NCBI RefSeq assembly: GCF_016808335.1
Contig: NC_053149.1
Location: 28,517,339 to 28,581,338 of the forward strand
DNA: 64,000 nt
From: Panicum virgatum
Lineage: Eukaryota; Streptophyta; Magnoliopsida; Poales; Poaceae
Direction: 5' to 3'
The notes below the pieces were generated by a model, which was not told the origin of the DNA, searched no databases, and saw nothing but the letters and a program-made list of their open reading frames with translations. Made by a program: the position numbers and the translations under genes. Below are positions 22,968-33,597 of the stretch, one piece after another. Every line of letters starts with the position of its first letter. Positions within the stretch are counted from its first letter, which is position 1.

Positions 22968-23948
22968 GTGGACTCTTGCAATGTTTCTTCTATAGAGCCA
23001 TCGCTTGCTCTTGATATGACAAGTGCATTATCTTTGATGTCTCATGAAGTGCAACGTGATGGAACCATTGCTAATGTGAAGGGGCAGCGTTCCAATATTT
23101 TTCAGTCAGAGTGCAAAATCCAACACAAGATATGCAAATTAATTATTGATGGTGGTAGCTTCACAAATGCTATTAGTTCCGATTTGGTGAATGCTTTATC
23201 ATTACCTACATGGAGGCTGCCAAAACTACATTATATGCTGTGGATGAATGAAAGTGGTACACTGAAAATTACTCACAATGCTAGAGTTAAATTTTCCGTT
23301 GGAAATTATATGGATATAGTAGATTGTGATGTTGTGCCGATGAGTGCTTGTCATTTATTGTTGGGTCGACCATGGCAGTTTGATCTTGATGCTACTCATG
23401 GTGGTCGTTCCAATAATTATACATTTGCGCACAAGGGAGTTCATCATGTGCTCAAACCGATGTCGGTTAGTGCTATTAAGGCTGAGGTATTTGTTACTTC
23501 AAAAGTAAAGAAAAAGGTTGCTGCAATAACCCCAAAGCCGAGAATGGCTTTGTTTCTAGAGGGTGAGAATGGCATGGCTATTCCGGTTTCGATCCATTGT
23601 GTTGGTAATTCTGAAATCTCCACTAATGCAAGAAAGAAAGATGCCATCACTACTTCTCCTATTGTTGATTCAGGAAATATTTGCAAGGACTCTAAAGCTA
23701 TAGCTGGTAAATTATTAAAACCTTCTGCTATTCATTTTAGTTCCTTGGCTTATGAGACAAAGGAGAAGGATAAGAAAAATATTGCAGCCATCATGTCATG
23801 CAACAACAGAGTTAGAAAGGTTGACCCAATCAAGCATGCCAATGCTGAAAATATGCCAAACTCAAGGACGACTTTGATTCAAGGGGGAGAGAATGATGAG
23901 TACATGGCTGATCAAAATGTTCATGATAGGGTCGTTCAAAATAAATAA
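22968..23948 (+). CDS. retropepsin-like aspartic protease ORF of the LTR element
   Basis: This is an open frame of 326 residues. Residues about 45-150 carry a gypsy-type protease: KLIIDGGSFTNAIS (active-site D-G-G-S in place of the usual D-S/T-G), then GTLKITHNARVKFSVGNYMD and CHLLLGRPWQFDLDATHGGR (the hydrophobic-hydrophobic-G motif plus LGRPW). A Lys-rich tail of unknown role follows. The frame runs over the polypurine tract and ends 55 bp inside the 3' LTR, so its last 18 residues are LTR-encoded. The DGG active site may be impaired. There is no polymerase downstream. Confidence 0.75.
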   Translation: MDSCNVSSIEPSLALDMTSALSLMSHEVQRDGTIANVKGQRSNIFQSECKIQHKICKLIIDGGSFTNAISSDLVNALSLPTWRLPKLHYMLWMNESGTLKITHNARVKFSVGNYMDIVDCDVVPMSACHLLLGRPWQFDLDATHGGRSNNYTFAHKGVHHVLKPMSVSAIKAEVFVTSKVKKKVAAITPKPRMALFLEGENGMAIPVSIHCVGNSEISTNARKKDAITTSPIVDSGNICKDSKAIAGKLLKPSAIHFSSLAYETKEKDKKNIAAIMSCNNRVRKVDPIKHANAENMPNSRTTLIQGGENDEYMADQNVHDRVVQNK

Positions 23949-24028
23949 AAGCTGCAGTTCGGTTCCTTTGGTGAGTGGCAAAGTGATATGAACGATGGGG
24001 TTATTTATGATATTACCAATAATTCATC

Positions 24029-24095
24029 GGTTCCTTTGGTGAGTGGCAAAGTGATATGAACGATGGGGTTATTTATGATATTACCAATAATTCAA
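24029..24095 (+). repeat. ~69-bp tandem duplication in the 3' LTR
   Basis: The segment TCGGTTCCTTTGGTGAGTGG through CCAATAATTCA occurs twice in tandem at 23958-24095 but only once in the 5' LTR (21212-21281). It therefore arose after the element inserted, or in its source copy. Confidence 0.85.
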
Positions 24096-24429
24096 CGAAG
24101 GCCATATTGTTTGGGGCTAATCTGAGCAAAAATATAGTGGAAAAGAAATTGTTTTTCAAGTATGATAAGACTTTGGTTCGAATCTAACAATGAGTTTCAA
24201 GACGGGAAGATTTGAACTCAATTTGGGTTGCCACGTCACAGCTTTACAAGCCCAAAGTAAATTGGTCATATCTCCCTCATACGAAGTCCGTTTTTGCTCT
24301 ATGAGTACTTGTTGGAAAGATAATTTCAATAACTTTCCAATGGATCCAGCCCCACAGTTATATCTATTTTGTACGAGTCGCACTTGTCAAAACAAGTGTC
24401 AGGTCATGTTGAGTCCGTGTGTATTCTCT

Positions 24430-24994
24430 CTAGATGAAAGCGGGGGGATTTTGCCTCCAGATAGGCCATCCACATCACTCGTATTGTTCTGGCCGTCCAA
24501 TTCCGATCCGAGGCTTGCGCATGGTCCTGCACAGCAGTCAACTCTCCGTCCATGTTTGCTCAGGCCAGCCGCACTGCCGCACATTCGCCTCGCTCCATGA
24601 GTCGTCTTTTCCCATTCTGTGCAGCCCGAGAAGTCATTGGTTTCACACCGCACTGCACGCCGCGTGACAACCTCTGCCATCTCGTCTCTCATTTTCACGT
24701 GCAACCTATTCCATCTCTTCTGCTCCGCGTCTGTTGGCACCTCTGCCATGAAGCTCGCCATGGGGATGGCCGGGCACAGTGGACCGGGCCTACGTGCTGG
24801 CGGCGGCCAGCCGCGCCGGAGCTGGCCCGCGCGCCCGAGGCCACCGGGCACCTCCTGCTCGAAATTCGACACCTCCTCCTCCATCCTCCCTGCTCGCCGC
24901 CTTGAGCCCGACGGCAGCCGACGGCCGGGCCTGGAGCTCATGCTTGTGCTGGCAGGCAGCAGAGGAGGCCTGCTGGCGCGGCGTGCGGCAGTCG
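24430..24994. other. Helitron left arm, GC-rich cargo of unknown origin
   Basis: This stretch turns GC-rich towards 24780-24990. ORFs exist on both strands, but the longest minus-strand one (24399-25025) crosses both the Helitron end and the nested LTR boundary and so cannot be a native gene. No domain was recognised. Because the WRKY exon starts soon after 31703, this arm may hold the WRKY promoter or leader, or a second captured fragment. Confidence 0.45.
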
Positions 24995-24999
24995 GCTCT

Positions 25000-25604
25000 T
25001 GTTGACGCAAAATCCGGCCACACACTCGAATGCGCTAGAACGCGCAGCAAGATCGTCAAAACGATAAGCACCAGCAGCCTCCCCATGCCGACCAGTTAGA
25101 CCGGGTCTTCAGGAAGATCCGCGAAGACCTAGGACCTCGAGCTCGGGAGGGACCATATATATGAGATTGGAAAAGTTAGGGTTTGGAGGTAAAAAGTAAA
25201 GGATAAATGTGTGAATCGATTGGGATTACCCTCAATCGGCCGTGGCCCTTCATATATATAGGGTGGGGAGGTCTGTACCCATTAGGTGTCGGAACCCTAT
25301 TAAATCCCGTGTCAAAACACAACTCCTAACTCGGACTAGGCATTTCGGACTGGTCTGACTGGTCTCTGGACCGGTCTGACCGGTCAGACCGGGGTCCAGG
25401 TCTTCCGGGAGGCATAACTCCCTCATCCGGACTCCGAATTGGATGTTCTATATATGCATTTCGATCGTCTCGACGAGATCTACGCAATGGTGCAGTCCAA
25501 TTTGTAATTTGACAAACTTGTCTAGACTGGTCTGACCAGTTTAGGAGAGAGGTCTGACCAGATTGTCCAGAAAATCTTCATCGTGCCAAATTTGGGTGTC
25601 AACA
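25000..25604 (-). repeat. 3' LTR (605 bp) of the Tat-lineage element
   Basis: TGTTGACGC...GTCAACA. It carries a minus-strand TATA-like CTATATATATGAAGGG near 25255 and GGTCTGACCGGTC-type palindromes at 25370-25392. Compared with the 5' LTR it lacks a segment corresponding to about 31173-31265 and one copy of the palindromic motif. Confidence 0.85.
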
Positions 25605-26620
25605 TATGCCCCCTTGTTTCTTGGTAAAGCTTGCGTACCAAGAAACATTTCTCCAAGTCAAAAAAATGCCCTTGAACAATGAGAAGCACCTATGCACCAA
25701 TCACGTCTTGCTTTCAAAAGGGCGATATCACATATCGGCCATGTCATCTTGTGTAAGTGAGACAAGCCTGAGTATATACAACCTCGGCTGTGAATCATGT
25801 CCTTCAAAGGAATTGCTTCGGTCCATCTAGTAAAATAATATGTAGCAATTAACTCAAAGCAATGTCTCTTTGAAGATGGAGGATTAATTTATAGAATGAA
25901 ATCCAATCCTCAACCTTGGAACGGCCATTATTTGATAGTAGGATGTATCAACACAGCGAGCAAACCGCTGACATTCTTCACACCCCTTACACCGCTTGAA
26001 AGAATCAGACATCATGGCAAGCTAGTATAAATCGGCTCTTTTTAAGCAACTACTTCATCTTGGGAGCTGATTGATGTGTACCACAAATGTCTTCATGAAT
26101 GTTCCTCATGGCAACTTTGGCCTGATCTGAGCTCAAACATTTAAGAAATAAATATTCGGTTATTCAACGATAGAGTTTATCGTCTACTAAAACATTTTTG
26201 AGTGTTGTCCGCCAAATATCCCTTTTTGCACCGCGACCGGGATCTTTAGATAGGAGATTACAGGAACCGTCTAGTCCTGATCTTCGGCTTTAGTGATGAA
26301 CCACCTTTCATAGCCGAATCGGTGTTTCCAGTAGTCTAGGTGGTCAGACTGATTACATGACCAGTTAGACCGGTCTGGGCGGTCAGACCGGTTGCATCGA
26401 CCAGTTGGACCGGTTCATTCAGAACCTGCAACTCGGCTTTTGCTTGCATTGGCTTTCAAATATGAATATATTTCTTCACAATTGCGTAGCCAGATGCTTG
26501 CTGAGCCAGAGTGCTAGCCTCCCTATTCTTTTCCCTTGGTATATGTCTTATAACAAATTCATCAAAGGAAGAAACAATATCGAGGCACTTGTCAAGATAT
26601 GCATTTAAAGATTTATTGTA

Positions 26621-26980
26621 TCATTGGCATACCTTGAATACTTGCTGCACCACTAGAAGTGAATCACCAAAGGCTTCAACATATTTCACGCCCATAGATT
26701 GCAGAAATTCCAAGCCAAATAAGAGCACTTCATAATTAACTTGATTATTTGTGCAATCCTCTTTTGATCGGTTTGAGAACTCAAAAATAGCACCATTTAG
26801 AGAAATAAGAGCAGCACCAATTCTTTGACCATCGTCACAATCCGATCCATCGAAATATAATTTCCATGGTGTGCAAGTAACATAGCCGACTTCCAAACAA
26901 TGCTTATCATTAATCCGGTGCTCAATAATGAAATTCGCTATGATTTGGCCTCTCATAGATCTCAAAGGTGCACAAGCCAA
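26621..26980 (-). pseudogene. second (archaeal-type) RNase H, RVT_3-like
   Basis: The minus-strand frame reads SMRGQIIANFI, then WKLYFDGSDCDDGQRIGAAL, a TNNQVNYEVLLFGLEFL segment and FGDSLLVVQQV. These are the D-G-S, E and D-S-x-L blocks of the RVT_3 family (PF13456). In Tat-lineage retrotransposons this extra RNase H follows the usual one, as here. The usual acidic E (NQAEYEAL) reads NYE with V before it, so the block is altered. The frame is open for 119 residues, but integrase is missing downstream. Confidence 0.8.
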
Positions 26981-26991
26981 ATCATATCCAT

Positions 26992-27429
26992 CTAAAGCAT
27001 AAGCCCATTGCCGATTCTATCACTTAAAATCGGCTTTTGCAACATATACTTGAGCACATCGGTTTGAAATACTACTATGCGAGTACTAGATAGTAGATAA
27101 TGCCTCAATTTGGGATGAGCATAATAGAGAGACAAACATAACTTCTTAGTAAAAGTATACCTTGTCTCCGCATCAATAAGTCCTCGGATTATATAAGTAA
27201 TGATATTCTCCTTATCTTCGGTTTCTTGAGTCAAAACAGCCACAATGACCTTGTCTTCAACAGCCACATAAAGCCTGAAAGGAACCCCTCTCCTAGGCGC
27301 CTTGAGCACAAGTGGTGAAGATAAATAAATCTTCATCTTTTCAAAGGCCTCTTGCTGTTCTACTCCCCAAGTAAGTTCAGTTTCATTCTTTAACCGAAGA
27401 ATAGAAATAAGAGCATCAACATGCCTCAT
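26992..27429 (-). pseudogene. retroviral-type RNase H of the Tat element
   Basis: The minus-strand 145-residue frame contains LTWGVEQQEAFEKMKIYLSS, then LYVAVEDKVIVAVLTQE and a RYTFTKKLCLSLYYAHPKLR-like segment. This matches the RT-connection plus RNase H region (PF17919-like) of gypsy pol. The RT itself is absent: the sequence immediately upstream (27430-27710) is gag-distal, so a large internal deletion joined gag to this point. It lies directly before the second RNase H and is in near-continuous frame with it. Confidence 0.8.
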
Positions 27430-27710
27430 TACGAATAGTTTGCCAACTTTCTAGCTCGAATTGAAAAACTTCTAATTCGGCTTTTATCTGCTAATGTTGC
27501 AATTTTCAACTAGCTCAAGACCTCAAATACATAATCAAAGTCTTGAGAGCCCCTTGTAAACTGATCTGTTGCACAGAAACTTCATGAGGTAAATTATCAG
27601 TTGCTAATATTTTGCCCCCCGAGCACTTAAATGTCGTTGAGCTCCATATCGCTGTGCTTTTGGTGTAATCTCATGATCCACTAGCTCCTCATTGCCTTGT
27701 ACCAAGAATG

Positions 27711-30510
27711 CTAGCGGTGTTTCTCATCACAAGGAACTAAAACATGTATTGCCAATTCGGCTTTCTGCTCTGCTGCAACCTCAACCGGTCTGACCGGTTG
27801 CTCTGGGCGGTCAGACCGGTCGCTTGTACCGGTCAGACCGGTTGCCTGAGGCAGTTCGACCTGTCGTGCTGGCTGGTCAACAGCTTTGACCCTCCATACC
27901 TTGCCCTGAGGGACCATAGGTTTGTAGTTGTTGAATTGTTTATCCCTCAGTCTCTTGAACTCCTGGTCCTTCTTCTCTTGAGTACGTAGGCGCTGCAGTT
28001 TCCTTCTTTGAGTACGAGTCAACCCTGGAGGACACCACCTTGGTTGAATGTACTTTGATGTTGAATTACTGCTGCTGGCCTCATGATCATTATCCATGAT
28101 CGGCCTTTGGACAGAAGGATTGACCGATTTATCAAAAACCATCGGTCTTGTGCCTACATCACTGACAGCCACCTTGATGTCGCCGATCTGCACATCATCA
28201 TCGGTTTTAGCTTTCTCTGGATCAATAGTGGGTTGTACCTCTTCTTTCTTCTCCTTGACACGGTAAACCTATCTTGGAGAATGAGCTTTGCCCGACCTCT
28301 GATGAGACCGGTCTGACCGGTCAGTGGTGACCGGTCTGACCGGTGCAGGCTGCCGCCTCTGACCTAATTGGTGGGGTCCCAATCGGTCGTGTACTGGTTG
28401 TGAAACCTTGCTGAACACAAGCCTTCTGTGATCCTCCTCCCTGTGGTGAGATGGTGGGTATAGCATCGGATAACAATACATCCAAATTCCTTCATGCTCC
28501 CATGTAGGACAAGAAAAACCCGATGCCAGTGACGCCCATGATGTAGTAGCATACACCTTCTGAGGAGACAACACTGTAGTGCTATCACCCCTACGCTTGC
28601 TGGATTCTCCCCTAGGAGAAGAACGCTTGCCTTGACGTGGAGGTGAACTTGGTTGTTTTTCTAGTGGCCGATCTTTTGGAACGGCCTTTGTGTACTTGTT
28701 CAGTAGCTGAGCAAAGGTGAGCTTCTGCTTTGTAAAACTCCCATGCACCTTTGACTCATTAACCTTCCTAGTACCTTCTTCCGGGTGCTTAGACTTGAAA
28801 GTTCTGGGTCGGCTTTTTGCCTGATCGGTCTGACCGGTTGAGGCGACCGATCTGACCGATCGTGCCTGGGCAGTAGGTCGACTCATGTCCTGTGAGAAAC
28901 TCTCTTGCCCCCCGGGCCTTGAAGCTTTGACAGTAGTCTTCAATGACTCCTCTCCATCAGGAGTCTTCTCCATCGTCACTTCCCTGGCCCGAACCTTGTC
29001 ATTGACATTTTTCGGCCTTGGCTCACCAATGATAACATTTTTTCCTTTTGCTCCTTCGGCTTGTTCCGGCCGAATGAGTACCTTGGCTTTATCCAAATCA
29101 ATCGTATGGACAGGGAATGACGCCTTGTCATCTTTTACCTCATGCATTGCCAATCGTCCTTCATTAACAGCCGATTGGATTTTTCGACAAAAGATATTGC
29201 AATCATTAGTTGCATGAGAAAAAGTATTATGCCACTTGCAATATGCATGCCGCTTTAACTCCTTAAGCGGCGGTATGGCATGAGACAACTTGATGTTTCC
29301 ACTTCTAAGCAATTCATCAAATATGTGATCACACTTAGAAACATCAAATGTGAAACGAACTTGTTCTTGCCGATTCTTTGGAATCGGTTTAAGCGATGAA
29401 CAAGAACATGGCTTAGCTTCTGATGGCCTTATGAACTCAGCAACTTCCTTTTCTCATCGTCCGAATCAGATTTACAATCAACATGTATGGACCGATGAGT
29501 ATTATGGGGATCTTTTGCATTCTAGAGTCTAAATTCTAAACCCAAGACTTTCATGTGCAAATAATTAATAGTGTTATATTCAAAGCCTTCGAGTTCTTTT
29601 TTCAAATAAGAACGCAAACCATCAAAAGACAAATCAGCCAATTTCTTCTCAGAAACTGTTAAATTGAAGCATCAATTTTTTATATCTTTAAACCTTCGGA
29701 AGTAATCCGAAGCAGGCTCATCTTGGCCTTGCCTAATCGATGCCAAATCTAACAACTTAGCCTCATTGTCCCCATTATTAAAATGATCATGAAACTTACG
29801 TTCCAACTGATTCCAAGATTGAATAGAATTCGGGGCCAATGAAGAAAACCAAGAAAAGGCGGTTCCAGTCAAAGATAATGAAAAAAAGCAAATGCGCAAA
29901 GCATCATGGAAACCAGATTTTCCCAGTTGTAAAATATATTGGTCAATGTGCTCCCAAGGTGCTCTATTATCATCACCACTAAATTTCACAAAATTAGGAA
30001 CACACCAACCAGCAGGAAAAGAAACCAAATCAAATTCAGCAGGATACGGCTTTTGGTATAATGTAGAATTACCCACATCCACACATAATTTGGTTTTTAT
30101 CGCACTAGCCAGATCCTCTTTTAATCTAGCAAGATCGGACTCGCATGTACCACTCGTGGATGCTTGTGCTACAGAAGTAAGATGATGTTCTATAGGATCG
30201 TCTTATACCATCGTCTGAACCGAACTTATCAGTGCATGCCCCGTAGAATTTCCATGTACATTAACAAAAATCGGTTCATGTGGAGAACCAGATTCTTGTG
30301 AAGGAGAAGGTTGCACACAATTTGTCATCTCATCGATTCGGCTAAGGGTTGCCGAGCAAGGAGTAGACGTGTTCGGTGTAGATGTTAATGGGCTGACCAC
30401 CATTGCACCGGTCTGACCGATCTGTTGGACCGGTCTGACCAGTCTAGCCGTATTCGGCTGTACCAGTTGCAATGGTGATGTTTGCCCTGCAAAATAGTTC
30501 ATCGACATGC
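27711..30510 (-). pseudogene. gag of the Tat-lineage element, with in-frame palindromic insertions
   Basis: Three minus-strand blocks. (1) 29672-30082 is the capsid domain, with FSGDDNRAPWEHIDQYILQL, then TAFSWFSSLAPNSIQSWNQL and EPASDYFRRF, a clear Retrotrans_gag. (2) 28269-29312 has the modified zinc knuckle CKWHNTFSHATNDC followed by a long Lys/Ser-rich region. (3) 27711-28193 has WCPPGLTRTQRRKLQRLR, typical of this lineage. Stops separate the blocks. Copies of ACCGGTCTGACCGGT and ACCGGTCAGACCGGT inside the frame are translated as PVRPV, TGQTD or SDRSDR peptides, for example at 27786-27846, 28310-28345, 28825-28860 and 30405-30450. Confidence 0.85.
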
Positions 30511-30998
30511 CATATAGTGATTCTTGAACAGATGCTGGCGTAGCCGATGAATTAGCAGTTTGGAAAGCACAATTATCATCTACATATTTTCTTTTTTCAT
30601 GATATCTAATTGATCCTTTAAATCATTTATGGGCTTATATATATCAGCAATCTTCTGATCCATAATAGATGATAATTGGCTAAACAAGTCGGAAGATGAA
30701 GTGCTTACATTGCTTATTACCTCGACTTGCTTGTTCTTAAGCGTGAAGGAGGGCATCACGAAATCTTGAACTCTCGTGACCTGGTCTTGCTGATTTTTTT
30801 AAATCCCTTCAAGAATTGTGCTTTGAAGTGCTCCCTGACCACCAAGTAATCTTTGCGCTCCTCCTCGCTGAATTCCTCGATAGATGTGGAGATGTTGCCT
30901 TCATCGAGGTCAGTGATGACACCCATCTTCTTTGAGAACTAGATTAGATCAGTTTAAAAACCAGATTAATCTGTCCCCAGCGGAGTAGTCAAAAATTG

Positions 30999-31702
30999 TG
31001 TTGACGCAAAATCCGGCTACACACTCGAATGCGTTAGAATGCACAGCAAGATCGTCAAAACGATCAGCACCAGCAACCTCCCCCCGCCGACCGGTCAGAC
31101 CGGTATGGTGGACCGGTCAGACCGGTTCTTCAGGAAGATCCGCGAAGACCTTGGACCTCAAGCTCGGGAGGGACCCCGTCGGAGCTCGTGGATCTAGGGT
31201 TGCTCTGAGATTAGCAGACTACTCAGAACATCCTCGAACGCCTAGAGACGAGCGAAGAACAGCAGATGAGATTGGAAAAGTTAGGGTTTGGAGGTAAAAA
31301 GTAAAAGATAAATGTGTGAATCGATTGGAATTACCCTCAATCGGTCGTGGCCCTTCATATATATAGGGTGAGGAGGTCTGTAGCCGTTAGGAGTCGGAAC
31401 TCTATCAAATCCCGTGTCAAAATATAACTCCTAACTCGGACTGGGCGTTTCGTACCGGTCTCTGGACCGGTGTCAGACCGGGGTGCAGGTCTTCCGGGAG
31501 GCATAACTCCCTCATCCGGACTCCGAATTGGATGTTTTATATATGCATTTCGGTCGTCTCGACGAGATCTATGCAATGGTGCGGTCCATTTTGTAATTTG
31601 ACAAACTTGTCTAGACCAGTCTGACTGGTTTAAGAGAGAGGTCTGACCGGTCTGTCCAGATAGTTCAGAAAACCTTCACCTTGCCAAATTTGAGTGTCAA
31701 CA
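30999..31702 (-). repeat. 5' LTR (704 bp) of the Tat-lineage element
   Basis: This is the longer LTR copy, with two GACCGGTCAGACCGGT motifs at 31088-31128. The PBS side abuts 30998. It ends at 31702, followed by the GCTCT target duplication. Confidence 0.85.
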
Positions 31703-31779
31703 GCTCTCTCCTCCGCCCGTCAACGAGGCGGGCGGGTCTAGGCGCCGCCGGGCGGATTCAGGCGCAGGCCGGCCTCCCT

Positions 31780-33004
31780 CCTCCCTCGTCGTGCCGGTCG
31801 AGTGGTGCCCGGCGAGCGAGCGCATGACCACCTCCCTCCCTCCTCCGCCTCCTCCGGACCTGCGCCTCCCTCCCCGCGCCCCTCCAGCGCCTCCTCCGGC
31901 CTCGAGCTCTGCGGATCGGGCGCGGACGGCGTCGAATCGAGCTCCCTGGTCCCTCCGCCCCCTTCCCCAACTCGCGCGTCGCGGCCGGGCGGGCAGCGAG
32001 CGCCCAGTTCGGGGACGGCTCCCATGGCGGCGTCGACCAGGAGCGGTCGCGGAGGTGTCTGTTCCACCGCGGGGCCAGGGGCGGCGTGCCCAAGTTCAAG
32101 TCCGCGCAGCAGCCCAGCCTGCCCATCTCGCCGCCGCCCATGGCGCCGTCCTCGTACTTCGCCATCCCGGCCGGGCTCAGCCCCGCCGAGCTGCTCGACT
32201 CGCTCGTCCTGCTCAACTCGTCTAACATCCTTGCGTCCCCGACCACCGGCACCATCCCGGCGCAGAGGTTCGACTGGAAGCAGGCCGCCGAGCTGATCGC
32301 CTCGCAGCAGCAGGAGGAGAGCCGGGCGGCGGGCGGCGGCTTCAACGACTTCTCCTCACTGCCAGCTCGAACGCCATGGCCACGCAGACAGCTTCCTTCC
32401 CAACATTCAAGGTAGGAAATTGCAAGCGCGCACAGATCGAGAATCGATTATTTCATAATTTCTACCAGAAGCTAAGCTAGCAATCAGCAGTAGCTCACAG
32501 TCTCGTGTATGTCCGCCTGCTCGTGCAGGAGGAGCAGCAAGTGGAAGCCGTGAACAAGCAGAGCGTCGCCGCCGGGACCAACAACAACAAGGCCAGCAGC
32601 GGCAACAACAACAGCAACACCAAGCTCGAGGACGGTTACAACTGGCGCAAGTACGGCGAGGAGCAGGTGGAGGGGAGCGAGAACCCGCGCAGCTACTACA
32701 AGTGCACCTACCGCAGCTGCTCCATGAAGAAGGTCGAGCGGTCCCTGGCCGACGGGCGCATCACGCAGATCGTGTACAAGGGCGCGCACAACCACCCGAA
32801 GCCGCTCTCGACGCGCCGCAACTCCTCCGGCGGCGTCGCGGCAGCGGAGGACCAGCAGGCCGCCAGCGGCCTCTCCCAAACAGCAGGCTGCGGGCCGGAG
32901 CACTCCGGCGCGACGCTCGAGAACTCGTCGGTGACGTTCAGCGACGACGAGGCCGAGGACGGGTCGCAGCGGAGCGACGGCGGCGAGCCCGACGCCAAGC
33001 GCTG
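31780..33004 (+). pseudogene. captured group I WRKY transcription factor fragment (N-terminal half)
   Basis: Two exons inside the Helitron. Exon 1 (to 32411, donor GTAGG) encodes the group I N-terminal region VPKFKSAQQPSLPISPPP, then SYFAIPAGLSPAELLDS and SPTTGTIPAQRFDWK. It has a frame change before SSNAMATQTASFPTFK. Exon 2 (32529-33004, acceptor GCAG, donor GTAAT) encodes one WRKY domain: [20 protein letters not shown], then [15 protein letters not shown], with a zinc ligand set of C-x4-C-x22-H-x-H (PF03106). The heptad is WRKYGEE rather than WRKYGQK. The second WRKY domain normal for group I is absent because capture ended in intron 2. The start is uncertain. It is a gene fragment, probably not functional. 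Confidence 0.85.
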
Positions 33005-33597
33005 GTAATTGATTGTGCCTTCATTGGCGTCAATTCACATCGGGCTTCCTTCCCAACATTCAAGCTAGGTGTATTCTATACCAGTACGTGCTTATTACTT
33101 ACCCATTTAATCCTACACGGACTTGCTCAGATTTTTTTCACATTCTTTCAGGATGGAGAAAAATAGCGAAGCCTCTACCTTCTCCGCTTGCTGCTTCAAC
33201 TTTCAATGTTGTGCCATCCCAACATTTAAGCAGCCTAGCCCTATCTGCACAGCATTCTCCGACTGGCGGTGCAGTTGAAAAAATGGAGCTATTTTAAAGA
33301 CGACACAACAAATTTTCCCCAGGCCCAAGGCCAATAGCAAAAAAAATTAGCCCATAAATCAAACTTCCTCAAAAGCATATCCCCTTTTCCATCCTGTTTG
33401 TATTTCAAGAAGTCATTTCTCATGCATTATTATCGGTACTTCGTATGCTGCTTTAAATTTATTTTCTCATGGACTATGCAACCTCCATCATTCCACATGG
33501 ATGCTCCTGTGTAAAAGCAGCGTCCCTTTCTTTGTCTCAAACAAATCACACTGCTTTTGAACTTATGCGCACGCGCGCCAGTGGCGCTCCTCATGCA
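33005..33597. other. Helitron right arm: WRKY intron remnant and unassigned DNA
   Basis: It begins as the GTAAT donor side of WRKY intron 2. At 33044-33068 it holds GCTTCCTTCCCAACATTCAA, a second copy of the end of WRKY exon 1 (32389-32411), with GCTAGG in place of the GGTAGG donor. The rest is AT-rich, ending in the GC hairpin and CTAG of the Helitron. Confidence 0.5.

Larger units (their letters stand above)
25000..31702 (-). mobile_element. Tat-lineage Ty3/gypsy element, internally deleted, TSD GCTCT
   Basis: LTRs at 25000-25604 and 30999-31702 begin TGTTGACGC and end GTGTCAACA. The 5-bp repeat GCTCT flanks the element at 24995-24999 and 31703-31707. It lies on the minus strand: a polypurine stretch (AAGGGGGCATA, minus strand) adjoins the left LTR, and a PBS-like ACTCCGCTGGGGAC adjoins the right one. 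Minus-strand order is gag, then RNase H, then a second RNase H. The tandem RNase H is a hallmark of the Tat lineage. Protease, RT and integrase are missing. The left LTR lacks about 100 bp present in the right LTR. Confidence 0.9.

Noticed and set aside
24399..25025. 208-codon open frame on the minus strand
   Set aside because: It crosses the Helitron 5' end at 24425 and the LTR boundary at 25000, so it joins three unrelated sequences. It results from GC-rich composition.
31738..32345. Long minus-strand frames (109 and 195 codons) and overlapping plus frames
   Set aside because: They are antisense or out of frame to WRKY exon 1. GC-rich coding DNA opens all frames.
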